Source: JBMDXB01 sp048594975
Lineage (GTDB): Bacteria > Acidobacteriota > Vicinamibacteria > Vicinamibacterales > 2-12-FULL-66-21
Assembly: GCA_048594975.1 (NCBI GenBank)
Contig: JBMDXQ010000007.1
Location: forward strand, 1-64,000
Length of the DNA stretch: 64,000 bases
Reading direction: 5' to 3'
A program made the translations under genes and the position numbers. Positions 8,206-16,866 of this stretch are shown one piece after another; position 1 is the first letter of the stretch, and every line of letters begins with the position of its first letter. The notes under the pieces were generated by a model that saw only the letters and a list, made by a program, of their open reading frames with translations, was not told where the DNA came from and did no database searches.

Positions 8206-9339
8206 ATGTATACGAGACGTGAATTCGGGAAGCTCGCGCTGGCGGGCCTGCCTGTCGCGACGGTGCTCGGTGGGAGGGGCTCGATGCTGGGCGCGTTCGC
8301 GCAGGCGAAGCCGAACTCCGTGATCGACGGCGTGACCATCGGCGTCATCACTTACAGCTACCGCAGCATGCCGGACCAGACCGCCGAAGCGACGCTGAAG
8401 TACATCGTCGATTCCGGCATCAGCGCCATCGAGCTGATGGGCGGACCGGTGGAGAGCTTCGCCGGCGCGCCGGCGACCGGGCGAGGCGGTTTCGCCGCGG
8501 GCGGCCGCGGGCCCGGGGCGCGCGGCGGTGCAGGAGCAGACGCCGGGGCGGCGCAGCCCGAAATGGTCGTGCCGCCCGGATCGTGGAAAGGACAGCCGTG
8601 CCCCGCGGTACGCGCGCCGGGAGCCGGCCGGCGCGGCGGCGGCAGGGGCCGGGGCGAGATGACGCCCGAACAGCAGGCGGCCCTGCAGGAGGCCGCCACG
8701 AAGCTGAAGGCGTGGCGGACGAGCGTGTCGATGGACCCCTTCAGGAAGCTGCGCCGCATGTACAACGACGCCGGCGTCAGCATCTACGCCTGGAAGCTGC
8801 TCAGCCCGAACATGTCGGACGAGGAGATGGAGTACGTCTTCGACGTCGCCGAGGCCCTGGGGTGCACTCACACCACCCTGGAGCTGCCGACCGACCCCGC
8901 GCAGCTGAAGCGCATCGGCGAGTTCGCCACGAAGAAGAAGGTCTACGCCTCGTACCACACGCACCTGCAGGGAAGCATGACGGCGTTCGACCAGGCGTTC
9001 GCGATCTCGAAGGGAAACACGGCGAACATCGACATCGGCCACTACGTGGCGGCCGGCAACGTCGGCGGCACGCCGATCCAGTTCCTCGAGAAGTTCCACG
9101 ATCGCATCACCAGCTTCCACATGAAGGATCGGACGACGCCGGAGCACTGTGCGCTGAACCTGCCGTTCGGCGAAGGCGAGACGCCGCTCAAGGAGATCCT
9201 GCACCTGCTGCGCGGGAACCGCTGGAAGATCCCGGCGACCATCGAGCTCGAGTACGAGATCCCCGCGGGCTCGGATGCCGTCAGGGAGGTGCGCCGATCG
9301 TTCGACTACTGCCGGAGCCTGCTGGCCGCCGACACGTAG
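8206..9339 (+). CDS. Sugar phosphate isomerase/epimerase-like TIM-barrel protein, Tat-exported
   Basis: This protein has 377 residues. The ATG at 8206 follows AAGGAG (8193-8198) by seven bases. A Tat leader (TRREFGKLALAGLPVATVLG) comes first, then a xylose-isomerase-like TIM barrel: GVITYSYRSMP, AIELMGGPVE, VSIYAWKLLSPNMSDEEMEY, YASYHTHLQG, ANIDIGHYVAAGN, ITSFHMKDRTTPEH and IPATIELEYEIP, in the usual order with the metal-binding Glu, Asp and His residues. The barrel is interrupted by a Gly/Ala/Arg-rich stretch at about residues 87-150, like that in the neighbouring oxidoreductase. The pair probably acts on the same sugar in the periplasm. Substrate unknown. Confidence 0.9.
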   Translation: MYTRREFGKLALAGLPVATVLGGRGSMLGAFAQAKPNSVIDGVTIGVITYSYRSMPDQTAEATLKYIVDSGISAIELMGGPVESFAGAPATGRGGFAAGGRGPGARGGAGADAGAAQPEMVVPPGSWKGQPCPAVRAPGAGRRGGGRGRGEMTPEQQAALQEAATKLKAWRTSVSMDPFRKLRRMYNDAGVSIYAWKLLSPNMSDEEMEYVFDVAEALGCTHTTLELPTDPAQLKRIGEFATKKKVYASYHTHLQGSMTAFDQAFAISKGNTANIDIGHYVAAGNVGGTPIQFLEKFHDRITSFHMKDRTTPEHCALNLPFGEGETPLKEILHLLRGNRWKIPATIELEYEIPAGSDAVREVRRSFDYCRSLLAADT

Positions 9340-9362
9340 ACGGCGAAACCATCCTGGCACGC

Positions 9363-9422
9363 GGCACGAGCCGGCGCAGGAGGAAGGCGAGCACGAGCCG
9401 GTGACTCAGGCCGGCTCGTGCC
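9363..9422. terminator. Bidirectional hairpin with two competing left arms
   Basis: GCCGGCTCGTGCC at 9410-9422 is a perfect partner for GGCACGAGCCGGC at 9363-9375 and also for the nearer GCACGAGCCGG at 9391-9401 (8-base loop). It sits between two convergent genes (ends 9339 and 9460), so it can serve both. No T-run follows. Confidence 0.6.
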
Positions 9423-9459
9423 GATTCAGCCGGGAGGGGTGGCCCGCCGCGCCGTTCGG

Positions 9460-11130
9460 TCAGAACACCCCGACGGCAGTCCACGCCTGCGTGACCGCAC
9501 GCTCCGCCGGGCTCCCGACTCCATACAGATCGCGCGCGGACTGAATCGTCGCTGCCCGGGCCTGGGAGAAGTTCGCGTTCGACGTCAGCATATAGACGAA
9601 CGCGCGATAGAAGACCTTCTCGATCTGCTCGCGGTTGGCGCTGCCGACGCCTTCCACCCTCAGACCCGACGTCCGGTTGGTGCCGCCCTCGATCGCGAGA
9701 TAGAAGGCGTGGTTCGCGATGCCGGAGTTCGTGTGCACGCCGCCGTTGTCCTCCGGGCCCCGATAGCGGATCGAGTAGTGGTCGGGGTCGCGGAAGGCCA
9801 GCGGGTCGGCCATCGACCTCAAGCTGGGTACCGCCACGTCTTCTCCAATCGAGTAATCCGCCCGGCCCGGTCCCTGGCCCGCCGGGTGATGGAAGAACTC
9901 GGCGCTGGTCGCGATGATGTCCGAGAAAGCCTCGTTCAGCGCTCCAGACTCGTTCTGATACAGGAGGCCGGACGAGTAATCGGTGAGGGCGTGAGCCATC
10001 TCGTGCGCGACGGCGTCCAGGGCGCCGGCAAGAGGCTTCCACTGGGTGCCGCCCAGCGTATAGCCGGCGGGAATACCCTCGCCGAATAGCAGCAGGCCGT
10101 CCTCGCCGCAGGGCCCACACCAGAAAGCATTCGCGAAGAACGTGAACAGGTCGTCCGGCGAAGAGGTGAACGCGTCGGCCAGACGAACAGGGTGCGTGAT
10201 TGCTCGAATCGTGACGTCCGCGTCGTCGAATCCCCGGCGCCCGAACCTCTCGAACAGGAAGTCATAGGTCCATCCCATGTGCACGTGCCCGTCGAGGTTC
10301 ACCGCATCCGACCAGTTGTTGTCGTCGTCGCTGGCGATGTCGTTGCCCGACGGGACGATCCAGCCCTCGAGCAGCCACAGGGTCCGCGTCAGGTTCCCCT
10401 TCATGTCGTAGGTGACGATCCGCGGCGGGCGCATCTGATCGTCGGCGAGGAACGTGCCGCCCGACTGACGGGTGCTGATCTTCTTCAGGTCGCCGAGCAC
10501 GCCCAGCCCCGTGCCGATCGCGGCCTGCGTCTTCAAGTCGTTGTACTGAAGGACGACCGCGCCGCTGCGGGCGTCGAGGAACGTGTGCATCAGCCGTCCG
10601 CCCGCCCAGATGTGCATCCGCCAGGCGAGCACGTACCCGCCGTCGTCGTTCGGCATCACCACGAGCTCCGGCGGTTTCGCCGCCGGCAGCTCGCGGCCGG
10701 CGAGCTCCGTAAAGAGGGCGACGGCGCGATCCTGGGGGATCGGGGGATCGGTCGAGATGCCGATCGAGTCGTGAACGGTGCCGAAGATCGACTCCGTCAC
10801 GCCCCCGCGCGTCTGCCGCACGAGGTCGCCGCCGACCACGCGCACTCCCTTGACATACTGGTCGAACCGCTCGTGAACGCGGCCGGCCACCACGGTGTCC
10901 TGCCGCACGATCCGGCGCCGCATCTCCCCGGCGCGCACCATGCCGTCGAGCCGGTAGTCCAGCTGGCGAAGCTCGAACCGCTGGGCACTCGCGGCGGCCA
11001 CCCGCGCCTCACCCCTGCGGTTCGCCGGCAGCTCCTGCCCGCCCGCGACCAGCAACCCCGCCGCGACCGCCAGGGCGGCCGAGGCGAACACCAGCATGTC
11101 GCGATGTCGACGATGGGTGTCGTGGCGCAT
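9460..11130 (-). CDS. M4 family (thermolysin-like) neutral zinc metalloprotease
   Basis: A secreted protease of 556 residues. After a short basic start and a hydrophobic signal (LVFASAALAVAAGLLVAGG), residues about 40-215 form an FTP/PepSY-type propeptide. The catalytic domain has the zinc motif HEMAH (His376, Glu377, His380), the third ligand in ESGALNEAFSDI (Glu400), and the transition-state histidine in NGGVHTNSGIANHAFYL (His466), so all key residues are present. The C-terminal helical domain follows, and the protein ends at the usual point for the family without extra C-terminal domains. The start is two bases after the stop of the SH3/beta-barrel gene upstream, so the two are surely co-transcribed. 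Confidence 0.96.
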   Translation of the reverse strand: MRHDTHRRHRDMLVFASAALAVAAGLLVAGGQELPANRRGEARVAAASAQRFELRQLDYRLDGMVRAGEMRRRIVRQDTVVAGRVHERFDQYVKGVRVVGGDLVRQTRGGVTESIFGTVHDSIGISTDPPIPQDRAVALFTELAGRELPAAKPPELVVMPNDDGGYVLAWRMHIWAGGRLMHTFLDARSGAVVLQYNDLKTQAAIGTGLGVLGDLKKISTRQSGGTFLADDQMRPPRIVTYDMKGNLTRTLWLLEGWIVPSGNDIASDDDNNWSDAVNLDGHVHMGWTYDFLFERFGRRGFDDADVTIRAITHPVRLADAFTSSPDDLFTFFANAFWCGPCGEDGLLLFGEGIPAGYTLGGTQWKPLAGALDAVAHEMAHALTDYSSGLLYQNESGALNEAFSDIIATSAEFFHHPAGQGPGRADYSIGEDVAVPSLRSMADPLAFRDPDHYSIRYRGPEDNGGVHTNSGIANHAFYLAIEGGTNRTSGLRVEGVGSANREQIEKVFYRAFVYMLTSNANFSQARAATIQSARDLYGVGSPAERAVTQAWTAVGVF

Positions 11131-11132
11131 CG

Positions 11133-12221
11133 CTACTTCCCTCCCGCGAGGCTGACGCGCAGACCCGCGCCGGCCTGGACGCCGCCCGCTTCAACGGCCA
11201 GGCCGCGGCCGTGCGCCGGGCTGTCGAGCACCAGGTCCGCGCGCGCGTAGCGCACGATCGCGCCAACGCCGAGCCGGCGCGTCAGGGACCATGCCACGTC
11301 GACGCCGGCGTGGAAGCCGGTGCGGCTGCCGCTGACCCCGCGCACGAGTGCGCGCTCGTAGCTGGCGGTGTTGTAGGGATAGGTCTCGGAGAACTCGACG
11401 TCCGCGACCAGGTCGCGCGACACCGAGAAGAACGACGGGCCGCCGAACAGCGACAGCCGGAAACGCGCCAGCGGCGGCAGCAGCCACGCCGCGCTCACGT
11501 GCACCGCCTGCTCAACGTGCTTCAGGCTCTCGGTCTCGCCGCTGATCCCCCGCCGCCGGTCGAAATGGAACGGGTGCGGGATCGCGCCGTCGATGGCGGC
11601 CGGGCGTCCTGCGTCCTCGAAGCGCGACACCGCGACGCCCGCCGCCAGGCCGCGCCACAGCCGGACACCGAGACCGGCGTCGAATCCGTAGCCGCTCTTG
11701 ATGCCGTATCGTGCGGTCCACGAGCTGTCTTCGGCGTAGAACGGTTCGGTCCGCGAGTCCTGGAACGTGAGCGACCGCTCCTGCATCGCGCCGTTCACCG
11801 CGATGAAGTAGCGGTCCCCAGGCGACGAGGCCGCGCGATGACCGGTCTGAACCGGTGCCGGAGTGCGCGCGGTCCCGGCGGGCTCTTCAATGAGTGGCGA
11901 CCCGGGCGGGCCGGACGACCGCGCCACGAGCGACGCCGGGACCCAGGCGGAGCGTTCGCCCTGCCGCGCCGCGCCTCTCGGCAGCAGCACGCGATACCAG
12001 TCGCCAAGCGCGTCGACGACCTCCAGCCATGTGCCCGCGGGCAGGAGAGCGATGACGCCGCTCTCGTGCGTTGGCCCTTTCATCGCGGCGAGCGGGCCGT
12101 TCTTGACGAACACCCACTGCACTACGGGCTGCACCTGTGCATGGAGCGGAGCTGAAACGAGCGCAACGATCAGCAGCGCGCCAGCCCACCGTATTCCGCC
12201 CGAGACTCGTGACTCTTTCAT
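11133..12221 (-). CDS. Outer-membrane beta-barrel protein with N-terminal SH3-like domain
   Basis: The 362-residue product begins with a signal peptide (GALLIVALVSAPLHAQ). Residues about 35-100 look like a bacterial SH3 domain (LPAGTWLEVVDALGDWYRVL, then SAWVPASLV). A Pro/Gly linker is followed by alternating hydrophobic strands (FIAVNGAMQERS; GFDAGLGVRLWRGLAAGVAV; RFRLSLFGGPSFF; GFHAGVDVAWSL; LGVGAIVRYARADL) typical of a small outer-membrane barrel. Gene order and the two-base spacing link it to the M4 protease. Bacterial SH3 domains often bind peptidoglycan, so it may tether the cell wall or guide the protease; that is inference. A relative with reversed domain order is at 52583. Confidence 0.8.
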   Translation of the reverse strand: MKESRVSGGIRWAGALLIVALVSAPLHAQVQPVVQWVFVKNGPLAAMKGPTHESGVIALLPAGTWLEVVDALGDWYRVLLPRGAARQGERSAWVPASLVARSSGPPGSPLIEEPAGTARTPAPVQTGHRAASSPGDRYFIAVNGAMQERSLTFQDSRTEPFYAEDSSWTARYGIKSGYGFDAGLGVRLWRGLAAGVAVSRFEDAGRPAAIDGAIPHPFHFDRRRGISGETESLKHVEQAVHVSAAWLLPPLARFRLSLFGGPSFFSVSRDLVADVEFSETYPYNTASYERALVRGVSGSRTGFHAGVDVAWSLTRRLGVGAIVRYARADLVLDSPAHGRGLAVEAGGVQAGAGLRVSLAGGK

Positions 12222-12430
12222 ATGTGCTCCCGCTGAGGGACGCCCGCGCGCACGTGTACGGCCACGGAATCGGGCAGGCCGGTGTGCGGATCGGGCACAC
12301 GACGCCCAAAGCCCCTGGGGAACGGAGAGCTTGGATTGTTGCTGGGTTCAGCCCTTGATAGCACGCCGTCGCGCCGCCGTCAATTCGCAATCGGCGACCT
12401 GGTCTGCGCGGCTGCCGTTGTGCGGGAATG

Positions 12431-12461
12431 GCGGGCATGCAGGACGGCCCTGCATGCCCGC
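12431..12461 (-). terminator. Perfect 13-bp hairpin after the GH9 gene
   Basis: GCGGGCATGCAGG (12431-12443), the loop ACGGC, and CCTGCATGCCCGC (12449-12461) form a perfect 13-base stem. It starts seven bases past the TAG stop of the GH9 gene. There is no T-run. Confidence 0.75.
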
Positions 12462-12467
12462 CGCGGA

Positions 12468-15026
12468 CTACTTCTGAGCCAGCGCGTGGGCCGCGTTCGC
12501 CAGGAAGATGTAGTCCGAGCAGATGCCGATCGTCACCTCGTTCTCGCCCCAGAGGAACGGCCAGTCGTCCATGTGCTCCGGGAAGTCCGGCTTGAGCACG
12601 AGGATCCCCGGCACGACGCCGCCGGCGATGAACGTCATGTCGGCGCGGTTGGTGCCGTAGGCCATCTTCTTCGGCCGCGTCCCGACCGCGGTGACGAACG
12701 AGACGTTCGACGCCGGGTGCGTGCCGACGATGTAGTCCAGTCCGCGGAACACGTACTCCGGCCCGATCAGGTCCGGGTAGGCCTTGTGCAGGTGGTAGTT
12801 GGTCGAGGCGAAGCCGATGACGCCGCCGTTGCCGCCCCAGCCGCCCGTCGCGATCGGCACGCCGTAGGGGTTCTGCTTGAAGATGCCGTCGATCTCCCCC
12901 TTGTACTTCACGACGTAGGGCCGCAGCTGCTCCGCGAACGCCGCACCGAGGTGCGGCAGCGCGCGCGCCGCGGCGCTGAGCGTGCGGCCGCCGGACTTCT
13001 CGAGCGAGGGCCACAGCAGCTCGTTGAACCGATCGGCGAAGGGCTGCTCCTTCGTCGTCATCAACAGCTGCGCGACGGCGGTCAGCTCCGCGCCCTGCCC
13101 GAACATCGCTTCCGGCCCGGTGCCCGTCGCCTTCATCGCGCGCTGTCGCTCTTCCGCGTACGACCGCTTCGCCAGCCCGAGGCATTCGTCGGCGAGCGTG
13201 TCGTTGAAGCCGCGGAGGCCACGGCTGGCGGCGGCGAGCGCGCCGATCGACATGTAGTTGGTCGACGGCGTCTGACCGGTGAACACCCAGCGATCGTCGG
13301 GCGTGCCGCTGCGGCGGCCGTCCGACTCGTACGGCTTCATTGCCGCGTCGTAGGCCAGGTTGTCGGTCTGCGTGGACGCGTCGCCGAGGTGGTGATACCG
13401 GTGCAGCTGCGAGTCGACGATGCCGCGGACGGCGCGGCCCAGCGCCCGGTGCTGGGCGGCGACCTGAAGCGCGCCGTGCTCGATCTGCTGCAGCAGATCC
13501 GGCTTGCCGTCCGGCCGGTGCATGTCGACGAACCGCTGCTGTTGATCGATGAGCGTCTGGTCGCGCGTCGGCGTGAACGCTTCCCAGGTCGCTACGAGGT
13601 TCATGATCACCATCGCGTGCGATCCGGTCTGGATGTCGAAGTCGCCGGCGTCGAACCAGCCGCCGACGGCGAGGCCGGGAATGCGCTCGAGCGGCTTGTA
13701 TTTCGTCTCGGTCGTCGGCCCCATCCGGTAGCCGTCGAAGTGCTGGATGTTCACCGGCGCCTGCAGCGCATCGTCCATGTGCGTGAGCCCGTGCCACACG
13801 CGGTACGCCTCGTTCACCGTCATGTGGTCCATCTGCGCCGGGAACCAGACGTCCGAGGTGAGGTGCCATGCGCTTTCGTACACGGCTGCGTCGATCGGGA
13901 AGGTCTCGGTCTTCTGGTCGCCGTACTTGAGGAAGTAGAGGCCGGGCTGCTTGACGGAGCTGAAATCGGCGGTGACGTAGTTGTAGCGCAGGTACTGCCC
14001 CCACGGCTGCGTGCTGATCTCCTGGCGCTCGACCGGCACGCCGGTGGCCGGCACCTCGAAGAGCGTCACCGTCGGAAGCGGCTGGTCGTTCGGATCCAGC
14101 TCGATGACCGCACGCTTGGGCTGCCCGGGCGTGTATCCGGCCTGCGAGAAGCCGATGACCGGCCGGCGCGTCCAGCCGGGCATGACGTGGGGCTGCACCA
14201 GCCACTCGGCGACCTTGCCGGTCTTCTTCACGTCGAGCAACGAGCGGACGACGAACCAGCCGTTCTGGGCGACGTTCCGGCCGTCGAGCAGCATGAGCTC
14301 GCCCGAGAGCGCCTCGATCCTGACGTGCCGCTCCGGGTCCTCGGGGGCGAACACCAGGGTCTTCCCCTTCGCGAACGGATCGGGTTCCACGTAGTCGTTG
14401 CGGCCGCGATCGTCGAAGGTCGAGTAGCCCTCGAACTGCCGGACCTGGGTGCTCGCCGGCTTGACGACGGTGGGACCGGCCGGATAGCGCGGGAAGATCC
14501 CCGGTTTGCCGTCCGCGAGGTAGGTGCGCTCGAAGAACCGCGACGGCAGGAACTCCATGTTCAGGCCGGCGCGCCCCTCGAGCTTCTCGGGCACGGGCTT
14601 GTCGAGGAACACCGCGATGCGGAAGCCGCCGCCCGCCGGCGTGACCACGAGGCGCGAATCGAAGTCGAAGTCCTCGTGGCGCAGCACGACCTCGATGGTG
14701 TTCGCCGCGCGGTCCACCTTGCGCCCGGCGACCTTCGGGATCTGATCCCACTGCTCCGGCGTCGGCTTCAGCCGGACCGCGCCGCCGGTGACGATGCGGA
14801 CGCCGTGCTGGATGACCTCGACGCCGGCGGTCTTCTCGTCGAAGAACATGCCGTTGTATTCGTTGGTGAAGACGAAGACGTTCAGGCCGCGCGTCTCGAA
14901 ATAGTCCTTGCCGTTTATCGCCAGTCCATTGGTCGCGGCGCGGCCGGGGGCGGACAGCACTGCGGCGGCCAGCGCGAGGGCCAGTCCGGGTCGGGCCCGC
15001 GCCCCGCCCTTGAGGTGCCGGTTCAT
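12468..15026 (-). CDS. Glycoside hydrolase family 9-type enzyme (cellulase-like), secreted
   Basis: The product has 852 residues. The ATG at 15026 follows AAGGAG (15030-15035). A signal peptide (ARPGLALALAAAVLSAPGRA) is followed by an N-terminal beta-rich region, an Ig-like CelD-N type domain (PVIGFSQAGYTPGQPKRAVI, about residues 295-385), and an (alpha/alpha)6 catalytic domain. The DAGDFD motif near residue 460 matches the GH9 DAGD, which holds the base and nucleophile-activating aspartates. The C-terminal ENEVTI segment near 828 fits the catalytic glutamate. NVSFVTAVGTRPKKMAYGTN corresponds to the family's SFVTG...HHR region but lacks the HHR triplet, so it is a divergent member. Substrate is probably a beta-glucan or related glycan. 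Confidence 0.85.
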   Translation of the reverse strand: MNRHLKGGARARPGLALALAAAVLSAPGRAATNGLAINGKDYFETRGLNVFVFTNEYNGMFFDEKTAGVEVIQHGVRIVTGGAVRLKPTPEQWDQIPKVAGRKVDRAANTIEVVLRHEDFDFDSRLVVTPAGGGFRIAVFLDKPVPEKLEGRAGLNMEFLPSRFFERTYLADGKPGIFPRYPAGPTVVKPASTQVRQFEGYSTFDDRGRNDYVEPDPFAKGKTLVFAPEDPERHVRIEALSGELMLLDGRNVAQNGWFVVRSLLDVKKTGKVAEWLVQPHVMPGWTRRPVIGFSQAGYTPGQPKRAVIELDPNDQPLPTVTLFEVPATGVPVERQEISTQPWGQYLRYNYVTADFSSVKQPGLYFLKYGDQKTETFPIDAAVYESAWHLTSDVWFPAQMDHMTVNEAYRVWHGLTHMDDALQAPVNIQHFDGYRMGPTTETKYKPLERIPGLAVGGWFDAGDFDIQTGSHAMVIMNLVATWEAFTPTRDQTLIDQQQRFVDMHRPDGKPDLLQQIEHGALQVAAQHRALGRAVRGIVDSQLHRYHHLGDASTQTDNLAYDAAMKPYESDGRRSGTPDDRWVFTGQTPSTNYMSIGALAAASRGLRGFNDTLADECLGLAKRSYAEERQRAMKATGTGPEAMFGQGAELTAVAQLLMTTKEQPFADRFNELLWPSLEKSGGRTLSAAARALPHLGAAFAEQLRPYVVKYKGEIDGIFKQNPYGVPIATGGWGGNGGVIGFASTNYHLHKAYPDLIGPEYVFRGLDYIVGTHPASNVSFVTAVGTRPKKMAYGTNRADMTFIAGGVVPGILVLKPDFPEHMDDWPFLWGENEVTIGICSDYIFLANAAHALAQK

Positions 15027-15162
15027 GATGACTCCTTGCGATCGGAATGAATGGGTGTCCCCTCATCTTACGTTGAAACCCCGGACGCTCGACTGTTCGG
15101 AACGAGTGGACCGTCTCAACTGCCCGCGTTGTCGGGCGCTGGCGAGAAGTCGAGTGTCGCCG

Positions 15163-15168
15163 TAGAAT
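15163..15168 (+). promoter_or_regulatory. -10 box (TAGAAT) eight bases before the start codon
   Basis: TAGAAT matches TATAAT at five of six positions and ends eight bases before the ATG at 15177. No ribosome-binding site is visible, so the message may be leaderless or nearly so. No good -35 box is seen. Confidence 0.4.
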
Positions 15169-15176
15169 CGCAACCC

Positions 15177-16850
15177 ATGCGGACGCCATATCGAACCCAC
15201 CCGGCCGCCCTCGGACTGGTGCTTGCGGCGGTGATTGCCGCAGCGGCGGCTCCCGGTCAGCCGGCGGACGTGCAGGCGCGGGTGGACGCGATCTTCAAGG
15301 GCTGGTCGTCGTCGTCGCCCGGCTGCGCGGTGGGATCGGACGTCAACGGCAAGCCTGCCGTGCGCTCGGCGTACGGCATGGCGGACCTCGAGCACGACGT
15401 GCCCATCACCGTGGACACGATCTTCGAGGCTGGATCGGTGTCGAAACAGTTCACCGCCACGGCGGTGCTGCTGCTGGCGCGGGAGGGCAAGCTCTCGCTC
15501 GAGCACGACATCCGCCGGTACGCCCCCGAGCTGCCCGACGTCGGGGCGCAGCTGACCATCCGGCAGATGCTGCAGCACACCAGCGGGCTGCGCGACTGGG
15601 GCAGCCTGGCGGGCATCGCCGGCTGGCCGCGCGGCTCTCGCGTGCACACGCACGCGCACGTGCTCGACATCCTCAGCCGGCAGCACGCGCTCAACTTCCA
15701 GCCCGGCACGCGCTGGTCGTACAGCAACTCCGGCTACAACCTCGCGGCGATCCTGGTCGCGCGCGTCAGCGGCATGCCGTTTGCGGAGTTCACCCGGACG
15801 CGCATCTTCGAGCCGCTCGGCATGAAGGACACGTCGTGGCGTGACGACTACCGGCGCATCGTGAAGCGCCGCGCCGTTGCCTACGGCGAGCGGCAGGGCA
15901 TGTTCGCGACCGACATGCCGTTCGAGAACGTCCACGGCAACGGCGGCCTGCTCACGACCGTCGGCGACCTGCTGAAGTGGAACGCGAACTTCGCCACGCC
16001 GGTCGTCGGCGACGAGGCCCTGCTCGCCGAGCTGCAGCGCCGCGCGACGTTCACCGACGGGCGGTCGCACGAGTACGCGCTGGGCCTGTACGTCGACACC
16101 TACCGCGGCGTGCGCGAGGTCGATCACAGCGGCGGGACAGCGGGATACCGCGCGCACCTCTCGCGCTACCCGGATCACGGCGTGTCGGTCGCCGTTTTGT
16201 GCAACGCCGGCAGCGCGAACGCCACGTCGTACGCGAAGGCCGTCGCCGAACTGCTCCTCGGCGACGCGCTGCGCCCGGCCACGCCACAGGGCGCGGCCCG
16301 CGACCTGACCGACGCGGAAGCCGACCGCCTCACCGGTCTCTATCGACGCCTCCCGCCGGGAGCCGCGACGGCGTTCTCGATCGTCCGCGAGCAGGGCCGG
16401 CTGAGGGTGCAGAACGGTCCGTGGCTGACCGCGATGGCTCCCGACAGGCTGACGCGGGCGGATGACGGGACAACGCTGGACTTCGACGGACGGGGGCGCA
16501 TCCAGGCGACCGACGAGTTCGGAACCGTCGACGTGTACGAACGGGTGGAGCCGGTCGCGCCGGCGGCCGCACAGCTGAAAGAGTTCGCGGGACGTTACGT
16601 CAGCGCCGAGATCGAAACCACCGTCATCATCGCGGTGAGCGGCGAGCGCCTCGTCGTCGAACGTCGACCCGATTCGATTCTGCCCCTGAGACCGGTGCAC
16701 GCCGACGCGTTCTCGAGCCCGCTCGGGTGGGTCACCTTCCACCGCGACGCCTCACGGCGCGTGGTGGCGCTGAGCATCAGCCAGGATCGGGTGTGGGACT
16801 TGCGGTTCGCGCGTCAGCCGGAGACAGGCACCGCCGCCACGCAGCGCTAG
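15177..16850 (+). CDS. Serine hydrolase of the class C beta-lactamase/penicillin-binding fold
   Basis: An exported hydrolase of 557 residues with a signal peptide (AALGLVLAAVIAAAAAPGQP). The three active-site motifs are present: SVSK (Ser87, Lys90) in FEAGSVSKQFTA, YSN (Tyr182-Asn184) in SYSNSGYNLA, and HSGG (His317-Gly320) in place of KTG. ILVARVSGMPF and EPLGMKDTS are family hallmarks. About 200 residues after the catalytic domain form two lipocalin-like beta regions, common in this broad family. Members include esterases, D-aminopeptidases and peptidases; true beta-lactamase activity is unlikely but cannot be excluded. The gene is divergent from GH9. Confidence 0.9.
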   Translation: MRTPYRTHPAALGLVLAAVIAAAAAPGQPADVQARVDAIFKGWSSSSPGCAVGSDVNGKPAVRSAYGMADLEHDVPITVDTIFEAGSVSKQFTATAVLLLAREGKLSLEHDIRRYAPELPDVGAQLTIRQMLQHTSGLRDWGSLAGIAGWPRGSRVHTHAHVLDILSRQHALNFQPGTRWSYSNSGYNLAAILVARVSGMPFAEFTRTRIFEPLGMKDTSWRDDYRRIVKRRAVAYGERQGMFATDMPFENVHGNGGLLTTVGDLLKWNANFATPVVGDEALLAELQRRATFTDGRSHEYALGLYVDTYRGVREVDHSGGTAGYRAHLSRYPDHGVSVAVLCNAGSANATSYAKAVAELLLGDALRPATPQGAARDLTDAEADRLTGLYRRLPPGAATAFSIVREQGRLRVQNGPWLTAMAPDRLTRADDGTTLDFDGRGRIQATDEFGTVDVYERVEPVAPAAAQLKEFAGRYVSAEIETTVIIAVSGERLVVERRPDSILPLRPVHADAFSSPLGWVTFHRDASRRVVALSISQDRVWDLRFARQPETGTAATQR

Positions 16851-16866
16851 GAAGTACGCCGTACCC

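Noticed and set aside
11887..15189. A 1100-codon minus-strand frame overlapping GH9
   Set aside because: Its composition is Arg/Ala/Gly-rich without motifs; GH9 in another frame has conserved catalytic residues and a ribosome-binding site.
15177..16850. Antibiotic-resistance beta-lactamase
   Set aside because: The fold and motifs match, but the large C-terminal extension and HSGG motif are typical of the wide esterase/peptidase family; resistance cannot be claimed.
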